From JAVKSL01 sp039583695 (GTDB taxonomy: Bacteria > Actinomycetota > Acidimicrobiia > Acidimicrobiales > JAJPHD01): a stretch of DNA of 21,356 nucleotides. The translations under genes were made by a program, and so were the position numbers. The stretch is from assembly GCA_039583695.1 (NCBI GenBank), contig JAVKSL010000049.1:1-21356 (forward strand). Reading direction: 5' to 3'. Shown piece after piece: positions 7,218 through 14,875 of the stretch; position 1 is the first letter of the stretch; each line of letters opens with the position of its first letter. The notes beneath the pieces were generated by a model, which saw nothing but the letters and a program-made list of their open reading frames with translations, made no database searches and had not been told where the DNA came from.

Positions 7218-7223
7218 TAACCT
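7218..7223 (+). promoter_or_regulatory. Leaderless-type -10 box TAACCT
   Basis: TAACCT ends 6 nt before GTG 7230, placing the expected transcript start on the GTG itself. This supports GTG 7230 as the start of the toxin-like gene and predicts a leaderless bicistronic mRNA with the HTH gene, which has its own Shine-Dalgarno site. Confidence 0.5.
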
Positions 7224-7229
7224 GCGCTC

Positions 7230-7451
7230 GTGGAGGTCGCTGATGACGCCCGCAAGCACGGCGTCGATGATCTGGACATCGAACACGCGGTCCGCAATGC
7301 CATCCGCGTGCTCAACCAGGGCGACCGTGATCTCTACATCGGAGCCGATCGAGCCGGCCGGCTCTTGGAAGTCGTGGTCCTCGATGACGACGGCCAACTC
7401 GTGGCGATCCACGCCATGGCACTCCGACCCAAGTTCTACGAGCATCTCTAG
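7230..7451 (+). CDS. BrnT-like small toxin candidate
   Basis: This intact 73-residue protein has a helical N-terminus (DARKHGVDDLDIEHAVRNAI), then DLYIGADRAGRLLEVVVLDD, and ends AIHAMALRPKFYEHL. The order helix, beta-hairpin around a Gly-Arg-Leu-Leu-Glu-Val-Val-Val strand, and a basic C-terminal Arg-Pro-Lys-Phe-Tyr resembles BrnT/RelE-fold small toxins. Many actinobacterial genomes carry similar unnamed proteins. It is followed after 11 nt by an HTH gene, as expected for a toxin-first module. The start is GTG, 6 nt after a TAACCT box. Toxicity is inferred from size, fold and pairing only. Confidence 0.6.
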   Translation: MEVADDARKHGVDDLDIEHAVRNAIRVLNQGDRDLYIGADRAGRLLEVVVLDDDGQLVAIHAMALRPKFYEHL

Positions 7452-7462
7452 AGGTGGTAACC

Positions 7463-7744
7463 ATGCCCCGAACCCGCGAACAGCTCCAGCAGGCCGCAGC
7501 CGACGCCGAGCGGTGGCTCGACTCCCTCGACCCAGAGGCCATTGCCTCGCCCGAGGCCGACGCAAGTCGTCTGCGCCGCATCGGTACCGCGGTCCGGGCG
7601 GTGGCAAACAGCCAGTCCGAGCTGGCCGACGCCGTGGCCGAAGCCCGCCAGCACGGTCACACCTGGACCCAGATCGCCGCCATGCTCGGCACCAGCCGGC
7701 AGGCCGCCCAGGAGCGCTACGGCGAGCCGGCCGAGCACCCGTAA
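7463..7744 (+). CDS. HTH partner (antitoxin-like) of the BrnT-like protein
   Basis: This 93-residue protein has an N-terminal helical region (about residues 1-30, REQLQQAAADAERWLDSLD), a middle helix, and a C-terminal helix-turn-helix WTQIAAMLGTSRQAAQERYG (about residues 67-86). ATG 7463 is chosen over the in-frame GTG at 7454 because GAGGTGG at 7451-7457 is a good Shine-Dalgarno site 5 nt before it. The gene follows the toxin-like gene closely, and both are undamaged although their neighbours are broken. This fits a small self-maintaining module. The HTH resembles that of the orphan at 378-677. Confidence 0.65.
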   Translation: MPRTREQLQQAAADAERWLDSLDPEAIASPEADASRLRRIGTAVRAVANSQSELADAVAEARQHGHTWTQIAAMLGTSRQAAQERYGEPAEHP

Positions 7745-7859
7745 GCCGATCCCTTCCGGACGCGAAGGGGCGCTTGCTCCAGCGAGCGACTCGGGACGGC
7801 GCCTGGGCGACAGAACAGAATGATCTGTCCCTGGCGGGCGCCTGCTCGCGCCGCGGAGG

Positions 7860-8362
7860 TGCCCACTCCTATTCGGCGTTCATGCGCTGATCTCGCTGCT
7901 GGCTCTCAACGGGCTACGGGTGTCCGAAGCGATCGGCGCGAACATCGAGGCCCTCGGGGTGGAGCGGGGGCATCGGACCCTGACGGTGCTGCGCAAGGGC
8001 GGTAAGACCGTCACGATCCCCCTGGCGCCGCGCACCGCCCGCGCCGTCGACCTGGCCGTCGGCGAACGCTGCGCCGGGCCGATCTTCACCATAAGTGATG
8101 GTCGCCGTCTCGACCGTCACGGCGCCGCCCGGATCGTCCGCCGTGTCGCCCGGCGGGCCGGGATCGCCAAGCCAATCGCCCGCACACTCTGCGCCACGCC
8201 TTCATCACCGCCCTCGACGCCGGCGTCCCGCTGCGTGACGTGCAGGAGGCGGCGTCCCACTCGGATCCGCGCACCACCATGCGCTACGACCGGGCCCGAG
8301 TCTCCCTGGACCGTCACGCCACCTACATCGTCTCGACCTACATCGCCGGAGCAGCGCGCTGA
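7860..8362 (+). pseudogene. Tyrosine recombinase/integrase, N-terminally truncated and frameshifted
   Basis: The catalytic domain reads HALISLLALNGLRVSEA (first catalytic Arg), then LTVLRKGGKTVTIPLAP (conserved Lys), in frame to about 8175. A missing G in atcGgcccg then shifts the frame. The second frame continues PHTLRHAFITALDAGVPLRD (His-x-x-Arg), EAASHSDPRTTMRYDR (second His and the nucleophilic Tyr) and ends at TGA 8360-8362. All catalytic residues are present across the two frames, but the core-binding N-terminal domain is absent upstream of about 7860. This family is typical of actinobacterial integrative elements. It is the only integration enzyme seen inside the pair of 20-bp repeats. 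Confidence 0.85.
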
Positions 8363-8369
8363 CCAGACA

Positions 8370-8405
8370 TTCTGGGCGCCAGGCCAGCCCAGCTGGCGCC
8401 CAGAA
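8370..8405 (+). terminator. Strong hairpin after the integrase remnant
   Basis: TTCTGGGCGCCAG (8370-8382) is perfectly complementary to CTGGCGCCCAGAA (8393-8405), giving a 13-bp stem with a 10-nt loop. It begins 8 nt after the integrase stop. There is no U-tract, which is common in high-GC actinobacterial terminators. Confidence 0.75.
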
Positions 8406-8453
8406 CCAGCAGCCACCGAGGACGCCGAGCGCCGAATCGGGCGCGGGGACTCG

Positions 8454-8770
8454 TCAGCGGGTCGCCGGAGGGCCTGTGTCGTTCGGTGCGATTGAGTCCA
8501 TCTCCCTGGTGACAACCCAGCGGTGCTTGCCGACGCGTTCGTCTTTCTCAAAGACGAGCACAGCGTGAGCCGTTCATGTCCGGACGCGACGCAACTTGCG
8601 GTCGCGGTTGACCGTTGCCGCTGCCTGCCCGTCGACTCCCGCCGGGTGGAACGCGGTGCACCAGCAACCGTTGAAGACCCCATTGTCGTACTCCACAGGC
8701 GCCGCGAAGCGGGCCAGGTCGATCCGTCGAGCGACCTGATGACGTGCTTTGAGCCACCCATGTCGCAAAG
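8454..8770 (-). pseudogene. GNAT acetyltransferase N-terminal fragment with an in-frame stop
   Basis: On the minus strand the reading RRIDLARFAAPVEYDNGVFN continues to GCWCTAFHPAG and NRDRKLRRVRT. It then meets TGA (8576-8574) and continues in the same frame as TAHAVLVFEKDERVGKHRW before losing similarity. The Asn-Gly-Cys-Trp-Cys motif, a basic helix, and a following Ala-His-Ala-x-Leu-Val-Phe strand match a group of GNAT acetyltransferases. The stop sits where that group usually has Gly, so a GGA to TGA change is the simplest explanation. The acetyl-CoA-binding half is gone. The start is not clear. Recognition is by pattern memory, so confidence is moderate. Confidence 0.5.
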
Positions 8771-9004
8771 TCTCACATGAACCGCTAGCGGAGGACGTGG
8801 AGCCGGGCACCGGATCTTGTGGTCGGCATTGCACTGCCCCGCACGCGGAGAAGATGCCGAACGACAGACCCGGCGTGCCGCGGGCTTCCCGCTGAGGTGG
8901 CCCGCCGGCCGCAGACGCGTCCCGCCGCTGTGCGTATCCGCTCGCTTGCCAGCATCTTGCCGGGCGGCGCGAGGATGGTCCATCACCTGGAGTGGGAGGC
9001 CGTG

Positions 9005-9289
9005 ATGTCGAACAAGGGTTGGAAGGACCTGAGCCCGAGGGCCCTGGTGCGCACCCCGTTCGGCATGATGACGTTGGAGGGCTACCTGCCGACCCGCACC
9101 CTCGAGCTGACTGTGCACACCTGTGCCCTAGCAGCGGCACTTGGCGTGAGCGTCCACGTCCCCCGAGCGGCGGCAGCCGATACATTCGCAGTCGTCGGTG
9201 ATCTGGCCGCGGTACAGGGCAGGGCATTCGCAGCGCTGCTCGCCTTGACCGGCCGCCGTGCCCTGACCGCCGGCTACTCGTTTTTCTGA
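9005..9289 (+). pseudogene. Maleylpyruvate isomerase-like mycothiol-binding protein, C-terminal part
   Basis: The last 85 or so residues of a mycothiol-dependent isomerase-like protein are present: RTPFGMMTLEGYLPTRTLEL, then TVHTCALAAALGVSVHVP, and LLALTGRRALTAGYSFF at the C-terminus. The Tyr-Leu-Pro-Thr-Arg and Leu-Leu-Ala-Leu-Thr-Gly-Arg segments are characteristic. The DinB-like N-terminal helical bundle that carries the metal-binding histidines is missing upstream. ATG 9005 is the first start in frame, but it is probably not an original start. Mycothiol is made only by actinobacteria, which supports the taxonomic guess. The gene converges on the ComB remnant. Confidence 0.65.
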
Positions 9290-9329
9290 CGCCGCCGCCG
9301 TGACCGCCCGAGTTGAGCGTGTTCGGTTG

Positions 9330-10093
9330 ACGATCCTCACCGGCGACGAAGCAGCCGTCGACAAGCCGAAGCACGACGGCGCTCTGACCGAGCTCGGCGG
9401 CTATCGCCACGTCGGCAGCGAAGCCGGCGGCTACGAGCTCCTGTCCGATGGCACAGGCGCGAAGTCCGGCGTGCAGCCGTTTGCGGACGCCTTCGTAGAC
9501 CGCGTGGGCTGCGCCGGCTTCGGGGGATAGGCCGCTCCAGCCGGCCGCATGGAGTCCGGTGATCACCGCGCCCGCCCCCACAGGTCCTCGACGGCTGGCC
9601 GCAAGCTGCCGTCGGGCCAGCGTTCGCCGGCAGCGATCACGGCGGCGGTGGTGATGGCAGGATCGTGACGCTCGGTGATCCAAGTCGCGACTGCCGCGGC
9701 GTTGCGAAGCGACGCCGCCAAGCAGGTCCCAGCACGATCCGCCAGCTCGTAGGCGATCGTCGAGCCGTTGGGGGAGGGCAAGACCAGCCGAGCGGGAGGC
9801 GGGGCGTGGCGTATCGACGCTGGGGAGAGGCTGATCTGACCCGCAGCCGCCCGCGCCCGACCGACCGCCAGCGCGGCGTCGTGCTGACGGGCATACCGTT
9901 CGGCGGCCACATGATCGCCCCAGCGGAAGGGTAGAACGGCAATCCCGGCATCCAAAGCAACCGTCACCGTGGTGGTGAACGAGAGCACGTCGACCACCAC
10001 TGCCACATCCGCGGATTCGCCGATAGCAGTCGCGCCTGTCAGCCCCCAATCGTAACGGACACTCGCTGAGACCTGACGGTGCGCGATGTTCAC
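9330..10093 (-). pseudogene. 2-phosphosulfolactate phosphatase (ComB) family, one frameshift
   Basis: Frame A from GTG 10093 reads ASVRYDWGLTGATAIGES, DVAVVVDVLSFTTTVTVALD, LVLPSPNGSTIAYELADRAG and AAGERWPDGSLRPAVEDL. It hits a stop at 9563 just past a run of five G. Frame B continues GAGAVITGLHAAGWSGLSPE, VRKRLHAGLRACAIGQELV and DVAIAAELGQSAVVLRL. Both halves are clearly ComB (VDVLSFTT, PSPNGS and GERWPDG motifs). ComB hydrolyses 2-phosphosulfolactate in coenzyme M synthesis; actinobacterial homologues have unclear roles. Loss of one base near 9580 explains the split. The natural stop is not found, and similarity fades near 9335. GTG 10099 is an alternative start. Confidence 0.8.
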
Positions 10094-10201
10094 CTCCACA
10101 GTCTGGCCCAACGACCGCACGCCTTTACAGAGTCGACCTGGCGGGCGCCCCATCCAGGGAGGCCGATCCTCTGCGGTGCGGGGGGTGCCCCGCTGGTTCA
10201 G

Positions 10202-10768
10202 CTAGTTGCTCGTGAAGGGCCGGCCCATCCGGTACAGGACGTGACGCCGGAGGCGGTGGCCATCGGGAAGCGCCGGATGGTCGAAGTCATCAGCCGGGTC
10301 GTGGCTCATGCCGATCTTGTGCATGACGCGCTGCGAACGGACGTTGGTGGTGGCGGTGAAGGAGACGAGCTCCTCAAGATCGAGCGACCCGAAGGCGTGG
10401 TCGACGACGGCTCTGGCGGCCTCGGTGGCGAGCCCGCGGCCCCAGTAGGGCCGGGAGAGGCGCCACCCGATCTCCACGCCAGGGGTGAACGGCGCGTCGA
10501 AAGTCGCCATGTTGAGGCCGACGAACCCGGCGAAGCTGGCCGCGGCAGTGACCTCGAGAGCCCAAAGACCCCAGCCTCGCTGGTCGATGCCGGCGACGAT
10601 GCGGTCCATTAGGGCGTCGCTGTCGGTTCTGGACAGCACGTCGGGGAAGTGCTCCATGAACTCGGGGTCGGCGTTGAGCACAGCGAAAAGCTCCCGGTCA
10701 GCATCTCGCCACTGGCGGAGCAGGAGCCGAGATGTACGAATCGCGGTCGTTACCGAAGGTCGCTCCAC
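10202..10768 (-). CDS. GNAT family N-acetyltransferase (RimJ/RimL type)
   Basis: This intact 188-residue protein begins with AIRTSRLLLRQWRDADRELF, the usual first strand and helix. Residues about 96-118 read GVEIGWRLSRPYWGRGLATE, holding acetyl-CoA-binding motif A (W-G-R-G-L-A-T-E). They are followed by TATTNVRSQRVMHKIGM, the family's Asn-x-x-Ser-x-x-x-x-x-x-x-x-Gly-Met signature. Such enzymes transfer an acetyl group from acetyl-CoA to protein N-termini or small-molecule amines; the substrate is not evident. GTG 10768 is chosen because a CAGGAT box ends 6 nt before it. The open frame extends to 11470, but that part overlaps the better-supported P-loop kinase frames and is a shadow. Confidence 0.85.
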   Translation of the reverse strand: MERPSVTTAIRTSRLLLRQWRDADRELFAVLNADPEFMEHFPDVLSRTDSDALMDRIVAGIDQRGWGLWALEVTAAASFAGFVGLNMATFDAPFTPGVEIGWRLSRPYWGRGLATEAARAVVDHAFGSLDLEELVSFTATTNVRSQRVMHKIGMSHDPADDFDHPALPDGHRLRRHVLYRMGRPFTSN

Positions 10769-10869
10769 CCCGCCATCCTGTCTCCCATGGGCGCTGCGAC
10801 GAGCACTGCCGACTGGCGATCGGTTGCCCGGAGACCGGTAGGTGATACGTGCACTGCCGACTTCGGTGG

Positions 10870-11394
10870 CGAGAATTGCCAGCGAGGTTGGCCCCTCCCC
10901 ACAACAGCAAGACCTCAGGTCCGTCGGGATCGGCGACCCACGCCCGCATTCGCTGCCGCTTGCGGGAGAAGGACCGGAAGTGCCAGACGACGATGGACGC
11001 GGGTCCAAACACGGCCGCAGTGATTCACGGTTGCCGTTGCAGATGGGCTCCTGGTCGATGACGCGGGCCAGGGTCCGACGGATCAGCCGAGCGAGCGACA
11101 CCACGCGGGGGTAGTCGGGCCGATGACTAGCTGAGCCCGGTCCAGAGGCACCTCCAGCCAGTGTCCGTAGGCGGTGTCCAGGATCCAGCGGTCCTGCCTG
11201 CAGACGGCCTCGATCCGCCGACGCTGCTCGGCCACGGGCACCTCGATCCATCCTGGTTCCCAGGTGAGCTCGTCGACCGGCTGCCACGGCAGCCCGGACG
11301 CTTCCCCAAGGCGGCGGGCAAGGGTCGTCTTGCCCGAGCCGCACACGCCGTAGACCAGGATCCTGGCCGGCAGTGCCCCCGGGTGTGCCCTCAT
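10870..11394 (-). pseudogene. P-loop nucleoside-kinase-like ATPase (topology modulation/FlaR-like), two frameshifts
   Basis: Frame A from ATG 11394 carries a Walker A motif GVCGSGKTT (residues 16-24), then PWQPVDELTWEPGWIEVPVA and RRRIEAVCRQDRWILDTAYG. After LVIGP it shifts near 11110 to frame B, DYPRVVSLARLIRRTLARVI and PICNGNRESL. Near 11020 it shifts again to frame C, IVVWHFRSFSRKRQRMRAW and ADPDGPEVLLL. The combined order matches the adenylate-kinase-like 'topology modulation' family of small P-loop proteins of about 170-190 residues. TACCTT (11406-11401) ends 6 nt before the ATG, so the gene was probably leaderless. The 3' end is approximate because the original stop was not found. Confidence 0.75.
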
Positions 11395-11400
11395 CCTGAG

Positions 11401-11406
11401 AAGGTA
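11401..11406 (-). promoter_or_regulatory. Leaderless-type -10 box TACCTT
   Basis: TACCTT on the minus strand ends 6 nt before ATG 11394 of the P-loop kinase-like gene. It follows the same TAnnnT-N6-start pattern found at the BrnT-like gene and the HTH regulator at 2013. Confidence 0.4.
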
Positions 11407-11493
11407 GACGCTCTCGCCCGTGGAGCGGGATCGAAAGCCGGTCCTCGTGCGACGGTCGGACCCGCCTCACCGACCGACCCCCGTTGCTGGATA

Positions 11494-12279
11494 TCAGGTT
11501 CGTCTAGGAGGTCTTGTGGATCGGGTCATGGCCGGAGGAGAAGCGGTGACGGGACCGACAAGTAGCACGTCGTGGTGGCCGAGGGGTCGAAGGTCACCAC
11601 CTGGGACAGGATGCACACCGGCACCGGTATGGGGATCGACGATGTTCCAGGCCGTGCCACCCGAGGTCACGACGCGAAGACTGATTACGTCGTCGAGCAG
11701 CCCGGTGATACGCCACCCCATGGGCGTGTACCCGAATGGTCCAGGCCCGGCCGCCGTCCTGGTGTGGCCGTTACCGGCGAGGACCACCGTGGCGCAGGCG
11801 GAGTGTCGCTGGACGGCCGAGACGAGATGATCGGCCATCATCTCGTCTCGGTCGGTGCCATGGCTGCGTCCATCCCAGGCATCGATAGCGGTGACGGCCA
11901 CCTTGTTGTCGGACAATGAGAGATGGCGAAGGCTCTCCAGTAGATCTGCCATGGCAACGCTCGATCGTCCGTCCTGGTATTGCGGTGGTCGACGCCAGAA
12001 CCCGCCTTTTAGGAGTCGGTCGCCGGCAGCTTCCCGGTCGGGGTCGGCCAGGAAGCGCTCGAGGGTCGCCTGGTCCTGCGAGGGGAGCTCGAGGCCGATG
12101 TGGATAGGCGTTCCCGCCGTCACGCACCGGTTAGCAACGTCGGCGACAAGAGCGGGCAGCTCGACGGTGCCGTGAATCTCGCCGATCAACACGACGCGCC
12201 CGGGCCTGAGAAGACCTGCGACTTTGGCCACCGCTGCTTCGAGCGGAGCACCGATGATGCCAACTCGTCCAAGCCTCAT
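11494..12279 (-). CDS. ChaN/EreA-like (Tiki superfamily) protein
   Basis: This intact 261-residue protein has VVLIGEIHGTVELPALVADV near the N-terminus (Gly-Glu-x-His at about residues 33-36). IGLELPSQDQATLERFLAD follows, then QDGRSSVAMADLLESLRHL, and VVLAGNGHTRTAAGPGPFG (Gly-Asn-x-His). The GExH and GNxH pair is the signature of the EreA/ChaN/Tiki fold, whose members include haem-uptake lipoprotein ChaN and erythromycin esterases. There is no signal peptide or lipobox, so it is probably cytoplasmic. ATG 12279 is the furthest start; a shorter start near residue 18, just before AKVAGLLRPGR, is possible. The biochemical role is unknown. It lies alone on the minus strand, divergent from the TIGR02391 gene. 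Confidence 0.8.
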   Translation of the reverse strand: MRLGRVGIIGAPLEAAVAKVAGLLRPGRVVLIGEIHGTVELPALVADVANRCVTAGTPIHIGLELPSQDQATLERFLADPDREAAGDRLLKGGFWRRPPQYQDGRSSVAMADLLESLRHLSLSDNKVAVTAIDAWDGRSHGTDRDEMMADHLVSAVQRHSACATVVLAGNGHTRTAAGPGPFGYTPMGWRITGLLDDVISLRVVTSGGTAWNIVDPHTGAGVHPVPGGDLRPLGHHDVLLVGPVTASPPAMTRSTRPPRRT

Positions 12280-12514
12280 ATGTCGAGTCTCGCTCCGGAC
12301 ACGCCCAACGTTACGACCTGTCCGCTGCAGGGAACCCTGCGACGACCGGTCGGCTCGTCTCCTCGGACCGGCGCGAGCTCCGCAGGGGGCCGGCCAACCG
12401 CAACGTCTCCACTGACTGGCGACCTACCGGGACTCGGCGCTGAATCGAGAGGAGGCTACAAGCTCGGAATCAACTGGGCGCGGCCTATGAGGTGGTCCGC
12501 CGTGCTGTGGTCAT

Positions 12515-13288
12515 ATGGGCGAAGAGGGTGGGAGATCAGATCGGCTGGTCTGGGCGACAGAGCGGCTGGCGACTTTCATCGACGCCTCCGAGAAGGTGCA
12601 TGTTCCTGCGCCGGCTGGCGTGATTAGCTCGGGGTCGTACAAGACGAAGAGCCCTGATGACAAGGTGGTCTGTCAGTGGGCAGTTGTCGAGCGCATCCTC
12701 ACGCGACACCTTCCTGATTGGCAAGCTCAGGTCCAGCAGCCCGATGACTACTTCCGCCCGGGCTACCGGTGGCGCGACCAGAGGGAGGCGGCGATGCTCT
12801 GCCTCGCGGCTTTTGAGGCCGAGGCCGAGATTGAGCAGAACCTCGGTGATGCCGGACCCATCATGACCGCCGCGGGACTTCACCCGTGGGTGTGGGAGGC
12901 CGCCCGACCAGCTTGGGAAGTGGGCAACTTCGAGGATGCGGTGGATGCAGCAGCCCGCAACCTCAACACCCGGCTCCGATCCAAGGTCGGCCGGCCGGAC
13001 ATAGGCGAAGGCGATCTGGTTGCTCATGTCTTCAGCGACAAGCAAGGCGACGAGCACGCCCCACGCCTGCGGCTGCCGCTCCCTGGGGACGTTGGAAACA
13101 AGACGATCTCGTCGCTCTACGGCGGCATCATCGGGTTCGGCAAGGGCCTGTTCCAGGCCGTACGTAACCCGCTCGCGCAAGAGGCCCCCGGAACCATGGC
13201 GCTCACCGAGCAGGAAGCGCTGGAAAGTCTGGCTGCCCTCAGTCTGTTCGCCCGTTGGGTTGACCGGGCCACGGTCCACCGCTCTTAA
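12515..13288 (+). CDS. TIGR02391 (Ymh-like) family protein
   Basis: This intact 257-residue protein has the TIGR02391 (Hypoth_Ymh) domain in its C-terminal half. HPWVWEAARPAWEVGNFEDA comes first, then LNTRLRSKVGRPDIGEGDLV, PRLRLPLPGD, FGKGLFQAVRNPLAQE and the closing EQEALESLAALSLFARWVDR. The N-terminal half is a family-specific helical region with an aromatic, charged PDDYFRPGYRWRDQREAAML. Members occur sporadically near mobile elements and defence loci; their function is unknown. The Arg-Asn-Pro-x-x-x-Glu-rich helical core recalls HEPN-like nucleases, which is speculation. No strong Shine-Dalgarno site is seen before ATG 12515. Confidence 0.8.
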   Translation: MGEEGGRSDRLVWATERLATFIDASEKVHVPAPAGVISSGSYKTKSPDDKVVCQWAVVERILTRHLPDWQAQVQQPDDYFRPGYRWRDQREAAMLCLAAFEAEAEIEQNLGDAGPIMTAAGLHPWVWEAARPAWEVGNFEDAVDAAARNLNTRLRSKVGRPDIGEGDLVAHVFSDKQGDEHAPRLRLPLPGDVGNKTISSLYGGIIGFGKGLFQAVRNPLAQEAPGTMALTEQEALESLAALSLFARWVDRATVHRS

Positions 13289-13378
13289 AGTCAAAGCTGG
13301 GCCCCTGCCCCGCTCTTCCCGGCTCGACCAGGAGGATCCGGGCCCCACACCATCGGGGGATGGGCCTGCGCTCCTCTG

Positions 13379-14616
13379 CTATCCAGCCAGGTCGGACGAC
13401 TCGACGGCAACGGGTTCGCTGAGGTGACGGCGACAGGCGAGAGAAACGGCGCTGGCGAGGAGGGCGATCCCAGCGCCGAGGCCGAAGGCGAAGGCCGGAC
13501 CCGAGCTCGAGACCCCTACGCCAGCGATGCTGGCTCCCAGGGCGGCGCCAGCGTTCCAAGCGGTGTTGATCCAAGTGGACGCCACGGTCCGGTCAGCGGT
13601 CGTAGCCGCTCGGTCAGTGCCGAGGTAGGCGAGGACCAGCAGCGGTGCTTGGGCGGCACCGTTTACGAACAGCAGGGCGCCGAGCACGCCGAGGCCAAGC
13701 TGGCCAGAGCTGGCGGCCAGGGTGCCGGCGATGACGATGGCACAGACGGCGAGCTGAAACCAGACCGGTCGGCGATGACGGAGCCGGCCCCAGCCAAGGC
13801 CTCCGGTGACGCTGCCCGCCGCCATGGCGGCCAAGACACAACCGGCGGCGCCGGGTGGTGATCCCCAAGGGCGCGAGCGGCGGTCGCCGCGTCAACGACG
13901 CCCGTGCCAGCGGAGACGAGCGCCACGATGACGACGAGCGCTATCACCGCGGGTTGGCGTAGTGGACGCAGCAACTGCGCCGGCTGTGCTGGGCCTTCTG
14001 GCGGGGCGGGCAGTGGGCGGGTGTGGGGCAGGGTTGTCATGGTGACGACGCCTGCGATCATCAACGAGGCGCTGACCAACACGGCCAGCACCGCTCCATT
14101 GGCGGCCACCGCGGCGGCCACCACGAGGGGTCCGGCCGCGAACATGGCATCCTCGCCAGCGACGTCGAGCGCGTAGGCCTGCTGGCGGCCAGCGTCGTCG
14201 GTGGTGAGGGCCGCCCAGCGCGAGCGCATCACCGGGCCTATCGGTGGGGCCGCCAGCCCAGCCGCCCCGCTCAACACGACGAACACGCCGGCGTTGTGGG
14301 CGCCGAGGAGGTCGAAGACCACGAGCAGGGCCAGCGCTGCGGCGTATGCAGCACCAAAGACGGCCACGCCATAGCGCCGGCCGTGCCCGTCGATCAGGCG
14401 AGTCTTGAGCGGTGCGCTCAGCGACGCTACCGAGTAGGCAGCAATGGAGACCCCGGCGACGGCGAACGAGCCCGAGGCTTGTTCGACAAGGTAGATGACC
14501 GCGAGACCGAACGCCCCGTAGGTCAAGCGGCACAGGCAAGACGCGATGACAGCACGGCGAGCGCCCGGGAGGCGAAGCACACGCCGGTGGCCGTCCACCG
14601 CATGAGGTGAACGCAT
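13379..14616 (-). pseudogene. MFS transporter, one frameshift
   Basis: Frame A from ATG 14616 gives about nine hydrophobic segments. They include LTYGAFGLAVIYLVEQASGS, a basic loop RLIDGHGRRYGVAVFG typical of the MFS loop 2-3 motif, and AVIALVVIVALVSAGTGVVD. After RALGDHHP near 13875 the frame changes. Frame B continues GAAGCVLAAMAAGSVTGGLG, QLAVCAIVIAGTLAASSGQL and AFGLGAGIALLASAVSLACR to TAG 13379. The combined length of about 410 residues is normal for an MFS exporter with about 12 membrane segments. An AGGAG site 5 nt upstream of the ATG is a good Shine-Dalgarno sequence. The substrate is unknown. It is one base away from an intact gene, so an assembly error is a real alternative here. 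Confidence 0.8.
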
Positions 14617-14679
14617 AAGGACTCCTGGGTTGAGAGTGACCGGATCGACGAGCCCCCTTGGGGAGCCGAACCCGGCCGC

Positions 14680-14700
14680 TCAATCCAGGACGCAGAACAT
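14680..14700 (-). CDS. Possible leaderless six-residue uORF (MFCVLD)
   Basis: ATG 14700 follows a TAGGGT box by 7 nt and opens a reading frame M-F-C-V-L-D-stop. It lies 64 nt upstream of the Shine-Dalgarno and ATG of the MFS gene, so it would be the first thing translated on that transcript. Short leaderless uORFs can act as attenuators in actinobacteria. One Cys codon alone is weak evidence for a specific signal. Confidence 0.25.
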   Translation of the reverse strand: MFCVLD

Positions 14701-14707
14701 GCGGCGC

Positions 14708-14713
14708 ACCCTA
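14708..14713 (-). promoter_or_regulatory. -10-like TAGGGT upstream of the MFS gene
   Basis: TAGGGT on the minus strand ends 7 nt before ATG 14700. If used, it gives a leader of about 84 nt before the MFS start codon at 14616 that begins with the six-residue uORF. Confidence 0.35.
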
Positions 14714-14793
14714 CCAGCGACCATGCAGTGTGCATCTCCACCACGGCGAGCGGGCAAAGGCCGACCACAGACCCATGTCACACGGCGAACCGC

Positions 14794-14813
14794 CTAGGGC
14801 GGTTGTCCGCCAC
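14794..14813 (+). repeat. 20-bp direct repeat, copy 2 (hairpin core)
   Basis: This sequence is identical to 941-960. It lies between the MFS and 2OG-oxygenase genes, not inside a recognised gene. On the left it is extended by accgc, giving a longer local palindrome accgc-ctag-ggcggt. Different flanks at the two copies suggest a mobile or recombination-related core rather than duplicated surroundings. Confidence 0.7.
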
Positions 14814-14875
14814 GGTCGCGAACGTACGTGCGTATCGGTCAGCCGATCCTGCTACGGGCGGCCAGAGGGGGTCCT

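Noticed and set aside
7742..7860. N-terminal part of the integrase
   Set aside because: I looked in all plus frames for the SAM-like core-binding domain before HALISLLALNGL and found no coding-like match, so the remnant is annotated only from about 7860.
8574..10049. Long minus-strand open frame of 491 codons
   Set aside because: It is a mosaic: it contains the frameshifted second half of ComB, antisense of the isomerase-like gene, and the GNAT fragment. No single family spans it, and the first part is a shadow of ComB frame A.
10769..11470. N-terminal extension of the GNAT gene to 11470
   Set aside because: Most of the extension is out of frame with the well-supported P-loop kinase segments; only 11110-11020 is genuinely coding in this frame and belongs to the kinase.
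14023..14610. Plus-strand ORF of 195 codons opposite the MFS gene
   Set aside because: It is the antisense shadow of membrane-spanning codons, rich in His/Arg/Gly, with no ribosome-binding site.
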